Source: Musa acuminata AAA Group (Eukaryota; Streptophyta; Magnoliopsida; Zingiberales; Musaceae). Taken from it: a DNA stretch of 64,000 nt. A program made the translations under genes and the position numbers. Below, piece after piece: positions 22,233 through 33,280 of the stretch. The DNA lies in assembly GCF_036884655.1 (NCBI RefSeq), contig NC_088340.1, positions 10,410,001 through 10,474,000 of the forward strand, given 5' to 3'. How positions within the stretch are numbered: position 1 is the stretch's first letter; every line of letters begins with the position of its first letter. Below the pieces are notes generated by a model. That model saw only the letters and a list, made by a program, of their open reading frames with translations. It did not search any database and was not told the DNA's origin.

Positions 22233-23903
22233 GTTAGGATCGGAGCGGCACTAAGAGAGGGGGGTAAATTAGTGCAGCGGATTAAAACTCGTAAGTTTGA
22301 AAACGATTTTGTAAATGCGTAAAGATTTTGATTTGATAATAAATGACTTGGTGAAAATAGCTCGAGTAAAGTGAGAAGATAAAAACCGAAAACTTGATGC
22401 TATGTAAATAACAGTTTAAAAAAGGTAAACACTCACACATTCAATGAATACACCAATTTAAAATGGTTCGGCCAAAATGATCTACATCTACTTATGAAGC
22501 CTTCTTCGATGAGGCTCCCAACTTCCACTCATAAATCACTTTGAAGGGGATGGACAAATACCCTCTTACAACCTTTTACAACTGGTTCACACTCTTACAA
22601 ATTTTCAAAAATAAAGAGGGAGGTAAACACTTAATCTATTGAAAACAAGACTTGCTAAAGACTTTGCTAAGGTTTTATCTCAATTTCTAACTTCTCAAAA
22701 GTTGTGTTCTCTGCTGAGAATTGAGGGGTATTTATAGGCCCCAAGAGGATTCAAATTTGGGCTCCAAATTTGAATTGTTTTTGGGTTTTTCGGTGCCAAC
22801 AGTGCCACCGCCTATCAGCGACGGTGCCACCGCCTGTCAGTTTCGGACACTAGTAGTGTACTAGCGATGCCATCGCCCAGTTCGACGGTGCCACCGTCAG
22901 ACCTCTCGGGTGCTGGGCGGTGCCACCGCCCAATCCAGTAGTTTGTTGGTGGTGCCACCGCCGGAACTCTTGGGCTCTGGGCAATGCCACCGCCCAGTCT
23001 GGCGGTGCCACCGCCTAGACTATTTCAGCTCACTGGTTGGGCTCCAAACTTGGCCCAAACCAGTCCGAACATGGGCCTAATTGGCCCCTAACTAGGTTAT
23101 ATGATTAACCCTTAATCCTAACCCTAATTACATACAAACTACAAAATTAAGACATAGTCCTAAGCAAGTTTTTAACTGGCAACGTCGAGTTTCCTTCTAG
23201 CGAGCTTTTCGGCAAACTTCCGGCGGACTTCCGATATACCTTCGGATTTCTTCCGGCAAACTCCCAATAGGCTCCCGATCTTGTGGCGAGTTCAGCGAGT
23301 AGCCGAGCCTTCTCGGTGATCTCCGCGAACTTCCGACGATCTCTTCGGTGGACTTTCGAAAACTTTGACAAGTCCCCGATTTCTTCTCGGTTGGTTCCGG
23401 TAGCACTTCTGATGAATCTTCGGACTGTCGGTGGACTTTCGAACACCCATCAAACTTGACTCCGGTAGACTTGCTTTATGTCTTCAAGCTATCGTAGTTA
23501 ATCCTACACACTTAAAACCAAACTTCGATCGAGACAATTAATCCTAAGCAATTAATTAAGTTGTCCGGCATGTCATTGGTCCCTCGATGCTTCATCTGAT
23601 TCTTCGGCATATTGTCCTCTCTTGTGGCCTATTGCCCAATCGACCAGTTGACTCTGCAACTCCGATATCCTTGGCACAATCTCCGCTCTTCTTGGCCTGA
23701 TATTCGAATCCACGGTCCGAAGCCTTCTGTCGATACGTCGACCGATCCACCAGCCCGACGTCCAATCTTCTAATATGTTCCTCCGGCCCAACATGATTTT
23801 CCTGCTTTAATTGTCTTATCGAAGCATCCTGCATCACTCAAAATGCAGATTAAATCATAAACACATATCAAGTGGTTTCATCATCAAAATACGAGATTCA
23901 ACG
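22233..23903 (-). repeat. Right (5') LTR of the gag-only element
   Basis: 1671 bp, with the same start as the left LTR. The end reads GATTCAACG (last base changed from A). It carries an extra stretch in the GGTGCCACCGCC palindrome array (about 22797-22860), which accounts for most of the length difference from the left LTR. Confidence 0.9.
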
Positions 23904-23908
23904 ATTGT

Positions 23909-26900
23909 TAATTGTGTTAGGTTGCATCAGTATTTTTCATGATTTATCAATTTTTAACTTAAATGTATTAATTCTTTATGATTTTAATTCATGAAAAATG
24001 GCTTTAGGATTTTATAAATCATGTTTATATTCTATCTAAATTATTGTGCCCGTATGAGATTTTAGATCTATTACTAGATTTATTATAGAATTTTAGAACT
24101 ATGTGAATATAGAAAAAGATAATAAAAAATCAAAATAAAAAATTGACCAAACTTTGGTCGGATCTTAAGCTTAGGTGTGGGTTCCACTCGAGTCCGGGTT
24201 CTACTTGAGTCCGATGATTGATTGGACTAGGTCGACGACTTGGCAGGCTCAGCTCAGCCTAGTGACAACTAGAGCTATTTTCAACAACTCATGTGTTATT
24301 TTTCGTTAATATAGCTAACGACGTTAGGACAAATGAAGTTATTTATTTCACTCTCAGAATTATAGGAATCCCAATATAAATTTTTTAAATATATGAATCA
24401 TAATACAAATATGATCCAAGTATAAGATGTAATATGTAATTAGCCCCTATTACACACCAGTTGAAGCCCATAATGTGACCTAGCCCATGCCCGCCCCATT
24501 ATTCCCTCTTTGATACACATGCCTAACATGTGAGTATAGTTTGGGCTGGTGTAGGCTGACCTAGCACTGTCCTGAATCGCCCTGACCTAATTTTAACTCT
24601 CTATTGGGTTGGATTTTGGGTTGGCCAGTAAACCCAATTGGCCTCTAGATTGAATCTGAACATTTAGTCGATTTTGATTTTGATAATTTCGAATCGATTT
24701 AGATCGATCTAAGCTTGTTGGATCCAAATTGGACTTAATCAAGTCCAAAGTAGATCAGCTTAATATGATTCTAGGCTATTTTTATGAAGATTATGGGTTG
24801 ATTCAGCTATGTTCTAATTGAATTGAGTTCGATTTAAGTCAATTGAACTGATTCAATTAAGGTTTAGATTAATTAAGAGTTAATTAAGGTATAATTTATG
24901 ATGTTTGATGACTTCTAGATTAATGGATATGGCGATAGCATCAATCTTGAAATTGACATGAGATATATGATTGATATGGCAAAAGGATCTTTCAGCGAGT
25001 TAGGATAAAAAGATCTGTGTAATATTTGTTAATTACATGCCTTGGAGAGAGATTCTCTTATGGATTCATTTCATCTTCAGTTAGAAAGATCTCGAGGGAT
25101 AAAACATCTGTTAAAGGTTGTTACTATTAGGAGTATGCTCCACCTAGTGTCCAACTTATACCATATGTTATTGAATGTGTTTGTGACGAGATTTATCCTT
25201 ATTATGGTTTGTGTTACTTTAGTCTCCATCCATCGTACTATTTTTCTTCTTGCTTCAATATTATAATAGAATCAAGTAGAAAAAATATGAACAAAATCAG
25301 CAAAAAAAAGCTGAGTCGGAATACGAGATAATTTTATAACTTTTAAATTTATATATTAAAATTTGATTTTTATTTTTTAAGATGTGAATATTTAAAATTT
25401 GTTTTGAATAAAATATCATTAACTTCTGTTCTGAGTTGTGATTAACTCTATTATCTGTTCTGAGTTATGATTAAGCAGAAGTATGTCACTGCACATGTTT
25501 CAAAAAATATTTAAACTCAAGATAATACAAAAAAAAGACTTTAGTCGATAATTATCTTAAATATTTTAAAACCATAATTTAGACTCGATAAAAATAATAA
25601 ACCAAATACCACATTGAGTTGGATCATCACAATAAGACCCCTCGAGGACTACCATTAACTTAATCATCTTAATCCACCATCGATCTCAACAGTAGCTAAT
25701 ATTCAAATGAGACCTTCGAAGGTGAGAACAAAAAGGTCCCAAGCTTACGAGGTTTATCTACTTACAACACTCCCTCCCTCTTCATCACGGGCCGTATTTG
25801 CACTTCATTTCCTCTTTAGATGTACCTAAGATTACAAATATACATGCAGCACACAAGCCAACAACTATACCTACGACTGTTATTCCCACACAACATGAAT
25901 TCAATCCGGAAACACATACCGGACTGCATACCATCTATGGTTGTGTGCACGCAACAGGGCATCATTCCAGTAGAGCCATTGGCTACACTTCACAGTAACA
26001 GTCAACGTCCATCCACAAGAAGCTACGATAAATATCTAAAGCTGGTTCTTACATCCAATTATCATGGCAACAACCCCAGAAAGACCACAAACATTGCAGT
26101 AAAAGAAAACCTTTAAACGGGTTACCGGTGAACTACAGACGTGGAGAAACACAAACATTTCCTCCTCCAGTGATCCAAACGCACACAAACAAAGCACCAG
26201 TTTGCACAAAGGATCAAACAAAATATACCATTTGCATTAGTCACAAATCAAAGTCTCCCACCATACATCAAGCAGCATCAAAGTGAAGATTGCAGGCATA
26301 AACATTGCAAATACCTATATGACCACGTGCAACATTATATTGTGTTCACAGATAAGGCTTCCTATATGAAACTTGGAAACACAGGAACGGGCAAACTTGC
26401 TCACGGACCTCAAGACTTATTGCATGACAAACATCTTGTAACTTGAAGACTCAAAAAGTAAATTAGCACCAGTTAGGTTGCACAACCCCAAAACATAACA
26501 AATAAAGAAGGTTTTTCTACTACAAAATCAAATATTCATATTTATAGTTCGATTCGGATAAAATCCTAGAAATAAATGCCCACTAAGCCACCTCAAGAAA
26601 AGAGACAGATTTTCACAAGATAGGCCATAACCACAATCGGTAAGTCTAGCCAATTTCCTTGTGGCTCACCACTTGATAAACTAAAAAAGAATATATTTCC
26701 ATTTAGTTGGGTGATTCAGATAACTCATTTGTCAATTCAATTATCTTCTTATATAACAATGTAGCTTTAATGAGTGTGACCTATAGCCAACAGTCTCATA
26801 AACCAGAGAGTAACACTCATTATTACAGTCTCTTGGTTTACGGCTTACAGCATTATGAAGTTCCTTCATGACAAAGTTGCAGACTTCCATGTATTCACCA

Positions 26901-27528
26901 TCTTCCAAGTTAAATGGTAAAAGTAATCAAGAAAAATGATGGCCCCAGATGAGTTGAACAACAGTAGAAGAATCACAAACTTCAACAATTAACCATGAAT
27001 GACTTGAACAACAGATGAACAAAGTTAAAGAATTAACAGAGAAAGTCATACACTAAAGTCACCAAACTAACACCATAGTCAATCCATTAGAAGATCTGAA
27101 CTTAGAAATAAAAGGGAGCTATCCAAACGAAACCTAACTGACTATACACACATCCACATCAGACACTCCTACATTCTCCCAGGATGGAACTACATATCTC
27201 TATATCAGTTAAATAGCCGAACCATCTCACTTAGAGCCTATAATTGGCAATCGACAGCATAAAACATTAGATCAATCCAAAACAATTTCCCTGAAATAAT
27301 GCATGAAGATCACAACATTGACAAAATTTACCCTCGAAAAATGAACTTCATTGAAATAACATCATGCCAATAGATAAAGTTGAGCAATTGAGAAAACAAC
27401 CATCCAAATCTAGCTCAGCAGAGCGGAATCAGATCATGGATCATGACAAAGACACGTCTTTCCAGCCAAAGTAGATAAGAAAGAACCCTAATGTCTAGAA
27501 AAGGCAAGTAAGGACACCCGAGGCGTCT
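23909..27528. other. Intergenic region without recognisable genes
   Basis: AT-rich, with stops in all frames and only short chance ORFs. 25760-27520 is somewhat less AT-rich and could include downstream sequence of the eL39 gene, but I see no motif, repeat or coding homology to name. Confidence 0.5.
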
Positions 27529-27860
27529 TCAAAACCCTAGCTTAGTGCGACGCCAGTGCCTGCGCTTGGCGTTGTACCTGAGAACAATATATGAAACTTG
27601 TAAGCCAAAATGAACAAGTAGACGGCCAATCGAACCCGGAAGAAGAGAGGATAAAGGAAGAACCTGATAGTGTTATCGGTCCGCATACGGATCCAGTGGG
27701 GGATGGGGCGGTTCTGGCGCATCTTCTTCGCCAACTTCTTCTTGATCCGGAACGTCTTGTGCGACGGCTACATAGATCAAACGAGCAGGCGACAAGAATT
27801 AGAACAAGTAAAAACCCAAAGCGTCCGAAACCTCACCCTAGCAGAAGAGAGTCACACCAT
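27529..27860 (-). CDS. RPL39: 60S ribosomal protein L39 (eL39)
   Basis: A small, very basic protein of the large ribosomal subunit near the exit tunnel. Coding exons on the minus strand are 27860-27858 (the ATG alone), 27767-27664 and 27577-27529, with GT-AG introns. The joined frame is 51 aa, the exact family length. It starts [20 protein letters not shown] and ends [10 protein letters not shown], both diagnostic. The intron directly after the start codon is compatible with many plant ribosomal protein genes. Promoter motifs upstream (27897-28016) fit a translation gene. No damage is visible. Confidence 0.97.
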
Positions 27861-27896
27861 CTTAGCCCGCCGGTCTTCTGGTCGATGGCAGCGGCG

Positions 27897-28016
27897 GAAA
27901 CCCTAGCGACAAGTGCGAACACGAAAAGGGTCGTCTTTTTTTCCAATTATATAGGAGTTGGTCCGGGAAAGGATTTGGCTATTGGGCTTATAATTGGGCT
28001 CACTAAGTTGGGCCCA
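27897..28016 (-). promoter_or_regulatory. eL39 promoter: telo-box and site II motifs
   Basis: AAACCCTAG, a telo-box-like motif, is at about 27898-27906. TGGGCT or TGGGCC site II elements are at 27983-27988, 27995-28000 and 28009-28014, the last also giving GGCCCA on the other strand. This pairing is characteristic of plant ribosomal protein promoters, where TCP and telo-box factors co-ordinate expression in growing cells. Confidence 0.7.
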
Positions 28017-28029
28017 TTAAAGGTTGGTA

Positions 28030-28299
28030 TCGCTTGTGGGGTATATATGGGTGAATATATACGTATTACATATGCCAATGTCCCCTTAACTCATCCGAAA
28101 TCAATTTAAGTGGATCGATAGATCGAGCAAATCCAATCTACCTCACTGTACGAATGACAACCTGTGGGGTAATGAATTCAGAATCTTATTTTAGATACAT
28201 CTCTTCCATCTGAACTTTTTCACTTTCCATTCAAAATAATCAAATCTGATCTAAATTGCTGTTTTAATCTTTCACTAACTAGTCCATATATATATATAT

Positions 28300-28345
<46 letters not shown>

Positions 28346-29050
28346 ATATACACACACTTCAAGAATCAAGAATCAGGAAAAATAAAAAGGAAAAATTAAG
28401 GTTGGAAATTAAAGTTGAGTTCAAAATACTGCCTTAAAAGGATGTATTAGTGTTGAAGAGACTGCTTTGTTTTGGGAACAAATATGAAAAAGTTGCATAG
28501 CTTGAACAGTAGAGGAGACTTTGACAGGAAGTATATGCCCAAAAAAAAAGCAAATTATATGGAAGTCTAATCTCTCTCTCTCTCTTTCTTCTTACTAAAA
28601 AAGAAATTTATATAATTTGGAGCGAGTTGATGAGACAAATTTTATCTATAAGTTATAGATTAAAATATATAAACATACAATAATAAAAAAGGAAAAATCT
28701 TTAATTCTTATGATGAGGAAAAATAACATGGATGTGGGTAAGAATGATTCAATGTAACTGAACTGAGAATGTGTGGACAATGAAAATTGATTATCTAAAA
28801 GTTATTTTTATTTTAGAGTAATTTTTTTATATACTTTCTTCCTTATTTATTTTAATTTTGAGTCTCAATTTCATCATCTTCAAAAATCAAAATAGTTACT
28901 CGAACTAAAACTATGGAAAAACTCTTGTAACAACGAGTTCGATCAATGTCCGAAGCCCAAAGGAGCAACCTCATTGTTATATATAAATATTCAATTTATT
29001 TATTAGAATATCTTTAATTTAGGTTTTAAAGGAAATTTAAAAAGAAATAT
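28030..29050. other. Intergenic, AT-rich
   Basis: It separates two divergently oriented genes (eL39 left, response regulator right). Apart from the dinucleotide tract at 28286-28357 I see nothing recognisable. Confidence 0.5.
28286..28357. repeat. TA/CATATA microsatellite
   Basis: About 70 bp of alternating TA with CACA and CATATACATA interruptions. Confidence 0.9.
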
Positions 29051-29159
29051 ATGCTCCTTTTTTTTTTTTTTAACTTAAGTCAAATTGATGGAAAAGTGAG
29101 AATTAAGTGACAAGAGGGGGAAGGAGAGGAAAAAGTTCTCATTTTGATGGGTGCATGAA

Positions 29160-29345
29160 CTCAGTCTCCCTCCTCCCTCCCCCTCCCCCCGCTCCCCACC
29201 CCCCCCTCCCTCCCCTCCCCATCCATTCATCCGCTCCTTACCATCCGTGCCTCCACTGCCTTCTCTTTCCTTACTTGGCCAACCGCCCTCCTCCCTCATA
29301 TACGCCATTCCCTCAACCTCCCTCTCCCCTGTTCCTCTTCTTCCT
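29160..29345 (+). promoter_or_regulatory. Pyrimidine-rich 5' leader of the response-regulator gene
   Basis: A long CCCTCC/CTCC-rich stretch lies 130-320 bp before the start codon. CT-rich blocks of this kind are common in plant promoters and 5' UTRs. It gives antisense and sense chance ORFs that I do not treat as genes. Confidence 0.45.
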
Positions 29346-29477
29346 TGACATGCTTGCTTCACCAGCATCTCTGTTCCGTTTCCTCTGGTTGCTGTGGTTG
29401 TGAAGTAGCCATTGGCCTTTGTTCTACTGTCTCTTGTTGCCTTTTGGGGTCTTGGAATAGGACACCGGCGCGTCACC

Positions 29478-29673
29478 ATGACGGCCGAGGAAAGGAGTGC
29501 CGTGAAGGACGAGTTCCCCGTGGGCATGCGCGTTCTCGCCGTCGATGACGACCCCACTTGCCTGAAGGTGCTGGAGAATCTCCTGGTCCGTTGCCAGTAC
29601 AATGGTCTGTCCAAAACTTCGATTTTGTTTCCCTTTTTGCCTGCGCAAACAGACGGATGTTAGGCTTGGATTG

Positions 29674-29721
<48 letters not shown>

Positions 29722-32700
29722 TCGTTTTTTATGCATCTGTCCATGTGTTCTGCAGTCACGACGACGACTCGAGCGACCACGGCACTGAAGTTGCTAAGGG
29801 AGAACAGAGACAAATACGACCTGGTTATCAGCGATGTTCACATGCCGGACATGGACGGATTCAAGCTTTTGGAGCTCGTGGGCCTCGAAATGGACCTTCC
29901 AGTCATTAGTAAGTATTGAATTCGAATCTTGTGTTGCATCTCGTGGATGTGATTATTTCGAGAACTTTGTAATACCTCCTTTTCGGTCCGTAGAGTGCAT
30001 CAAAATGTTAATTTGGAAGAGTTGGAACATTTTGTCCGACAAGAATCCAACTTTCTTCCAAGATAGATAGAACAACTTGGATTGTTGGAACATAGAAACA
30101 TCAGTTACTGAATATAGGAACAACAATTGAAAACTAATTGGATGATATAGTTTCTAAGAAGAGCAAATTGGCATTGCAGTGTTGTCCGCAAATGGTGAGA
30201 GACAAGCTGTGATGAAGGGGATAACTCATGGTGCTTGTGACTATTTGCTGAAACCAGTGCGGATGCAAGAACTAAGGAACATATGGCAACATGTAATTAG
30301 GAGGAGGAAGTCTGCTGGTGTTCAAAACAATAATGTCAACAATGAGGAGGATAGCCAGAAAGATCAGGTTACAGATTCCGAAAGTAGTCAGTGGGTCAAG
30401 GATCACAATGAAAGACCCAAGAAGAGGCACAAGGATCAGAATGAAGAAAATGATAGCGAAGAAAACATGCAAGAAAATGAAACTTCATCCTCTCAGAAAA
30501 AACCTCGAGTTGTTTGGTCCATTGAGCTGCACCGAAAATTTGTTGCCGCTGTTAATCAATTGGGCATTGACAGTAAGTGTTTCTGATTATTAGTCTTCCA
30601 CTATACGACCTCACTTATCTTTTTTGTTGCTTCATTGGACTATTTGTGATTCTAATCCTTTTCTTGTTCTGTCTGCTGCAGAAGCTGTACCCAAGAAAAT
30701 ACTTGATCTTATGAATGTTGAGAATTTGACAAGAGAAAATGTTGCAAGCCATCTACAGGCATGTTGTTTCACTTCTAAGTTTCTTTTAGCACATGATCCT
30801 GTAACTTATCATTGAAGATAAATTTATGATCTGCTGCACTGATTCTATAGTAAGCCGTAATCCCAAAAATTGTACCAGATAATTTTCTATTTGGCAAAAA
30901 GAAGAACTTTTGCATGCCACTTAAACCCTGGAGAATCCCTGCAATTGGTTTCAGTGAGTTGATACACCTGATCAATTAGACTTGTCGTTTGGATGCTAGA
31001 ATAGTTTTGTAAGGACATAACAAGATCATTTAGATTGTCAAATTTATTTATGGAGACAGTTATTACTGATAACATACTTCCTTATTTTTGATACTAATCA
31101 TCAAGTTTTATTTTCCATCTGATGATTGGTTAGCCACTTTCCTTTCATGATTGCAGAAGTATAGGCTGTATCTGAAGAGGCTCAGTGCTGTGACGGGCCA
31201 GCATGCTAGTGTGGCTTCTGCTTTAAGATTCAGAAACTTATCCTGTGTGAATATGGAATCACTGGATGTTTTCAGGAATTATCATGCACTGGGACGATCT
31301 CGACAGCTGCCATCACTTACATCTCTCCAACCAAATGGAATGCTGGATAGAGTTAATGGTCCATCTGTACCTGCAGGGCGTGTGCCTTACCAGGCTGTTG
31401 AAGATGGTCACATGTATCATGGCACAAGCAATCCACTTAATGACTTGGGAAAGCATCAGGACATCAGATTAACAAGAAATTCTCAAGCAAATCTGCTTCA
31501 TGGGGTGCCAACATCATTTCAGTCAGGACAATTGCACCAGCAAAAGGTAGTCCAGGAAGCAAATAGCAGCTCCATTGCTGGATTATCTAGCAGTGGACTG
31601 TCTGCCAGTCTTTGTGGCAGCTCTATTGCTAATGTGGCTAGCAACTTCCCATTACTGCAAGCAAATAAGCAGCACCTGGAACATGGAGGATTAGGCGATT
31701 ATTCTTCGGTTACGATGCCTTTATCGAGTGCAGACCCTTTTGATGACCTTCAAGATTTGTCTCAGCTTCCTCATATTGGTATACCTAATGTAACATGGCA
31801 AGATGCTGTTTTATCAACCGAGCATTCTGCCAATGCATTGCCTGGATGTGCCCCATTTATTCATGAAAGCTTATCTCTTTGTCAAAGTGGAGGAGATAAT
31901 TCACTGCAAACTCCACTAGCGGGCAATAAAAATCATGGTAAATATTTCAGCAATGTGGCAGTGACACCATTGACTGCTACACAACACCAAGTTAATTTGT
32001 TTGGTGGGAACATGATGATTATGCCGGCTGGTAGTGATGACAACCCAAACATCAAAAGTCTGGGCAATTATAGACAGGAATGGCATCATACATTTGATCC
32101 TAATGCCACATTGGGTTCTTCCTTGTGCCCTTCATTGCCACATCTTGGGGTAAATGAAAAAATATTGCAGCATCAGACATCAGAGAGCAGCATCCATAAC
32201 AAAATGATGGGTGCCGTTGAGACGGGCCAAGCTTTTGGTGTTCCATCCCTCCAATATAAGTGCATGCTCGATAAGTCAACTGTGGAGATTCAGCTGAATT
32301 ATAAGGATGACTATGGGTCAGAGAACAACAAATCGTGCAGTCGTGTCACTTCTCCTGGTTGTAGCTATGGAAATATTGCAGATGTCATGACCAAACCTGT
32401 ATGCTTTCTTTCCATGTTTCTTCTCTATAACCTTTCTGCTTGCTCAATTATTCATTCTTTCAGATAGTCTAAGTAGAACTTAGCAACTGATGATAAAGTG
32501 AACTAGTTATAAATATGTTTATAGTGTTATACACCATCTTTTTCTTTTCTCGAATGTCGATATATCTCGTGATGTGTGGTTGCCTTTCTTTTGTAGTTCC
32601 TTATATATGTTAGTTCAAGTGAACATCTAATAAGCAGCTAAAGCATTTTAGGAATGATATAGATACTAAGTTTGTTTCGGAACATTTTAATATGGCTTGA

Positions 32701-33280
32701 AATCTTTTGGTAAGAGACATTGCCAAGGCATTGTACAAGCCGAATAGGGTCATTTTCTTTGATAAAGATGGGAGTTATGGAAGTTCTAAAATGCCGAATG
32801 CAGACAGTACCATGTCTGATTAGCATGCATCAGTAAGAAACATCTGACTCTTAAGAAAGAGAATGATCACAAGCTGCTCTGAGAAACTTATTCATAATGC
32901 ACTACTTGCTGAAAGATATTCTTTTGTTGAATCCTGTCATATCGATATTATGCTTCTCATAGAAGAGCCCATCAATCAAAGTTTTCTGTTGATGATTCCT
33001 CAATTCCTGAAGTCCACTATTAGTAACAGGAACAGAGCAAACAACCTAATTACAAAGTAGGAAACAATGTATCATAGATATCCACTGGTATCATATTTTT
33101 TGACATGAGCAGCACAGTTCTGCTTATACAAAAATGCGATAACTTTGTGCAGTTTCATGATCTTGATGATTTAGTCATCGAACTTGATTTTGGATTTTAG
33201 AAGTACATCTGATTGCACCCTTTTTTTTGCAGGATGATAGCAATGATGCTACATCAGAATATGGCAGCACTAAGATGTGA
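29478..33280 (+). CDS. Type-B two-component response regulator (cytokinin-signalling transcription factor)
   Basis: Nuclear transcription factor activated by His-Asp phosphorelay. My exons: 29478-29604, 29756-29908, 30180-30572, 30682-30758, 31157-32398, 33233-33280, open for 679 aa. Receiver domain about 17-130, with acidic pocket Asp23-Asp25, phospho-acceptor Asp69 in [11 protein letters not shown] and Lys118 in LLKPV. An acidic linker and a basic NLS-like ERPKKRHKD follow. The GARP/Myb-like DNA-binding domain is about 200-260 ([15 protein letters not shown] to [12 protein letters not shown]). The C-terminal half is Gln/Ser/Asn-rich, as in family transactivation regions. Exon 4 ends CAG followed by GC, a GC-AG intron; the others are GT-AG. 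Family placement is firm (ARR1/ARR2/ARR12 and rice ORR21/22 class), but I cannot assign an orthologue. Intron 1 has a long GA tract. Confidence 0.96.
29678..29719 (+). repeat. (GA)n microsatellite in intron 1
   Basis: About 21 GA units, ending 36 bp before the intron 1 acceptor. Length polymorphism is likely. Confidence 0.95.

Larger units (their letters stand above)
16987..23903 (-). mobile_element. Sirevirus-like copia element without pol (gag only)
   Basis: LTRs lie at 16987-18590 and 22233-23903. The target-site duplication ATTGT (16982-16986 and 23904-23908) is perfect, so the boundaries are firm. The element reads on the minus strand: primer-binding site next to the right LTR, polypurine tract next to the left one. 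The internal 3.6 kb carries only a decayed gag (21264-22181). No protease, integrase, RT or RNase H can be found. Gag sequence, purine-tract motifs and LTR ends (TGTTAGGATCGGAGCGGCAC) match the element at 43603-56247. It would depend on proteins from a complete relative. Confidence 0.92.

Noticed and set aside
25042..26116. Short ORFs in the intergenic region
   Set aside because: Under 100 codons, no recognisable domain, surrounded by stops; I cannot support a gene.
29075..29614. Minus-strand ORF of 179 codons upstream of the response regulator
   Set aside because: Low-complexity Gly/Glu/Arg product of the CT-rich leader, overlapping exon 1 in antisense.
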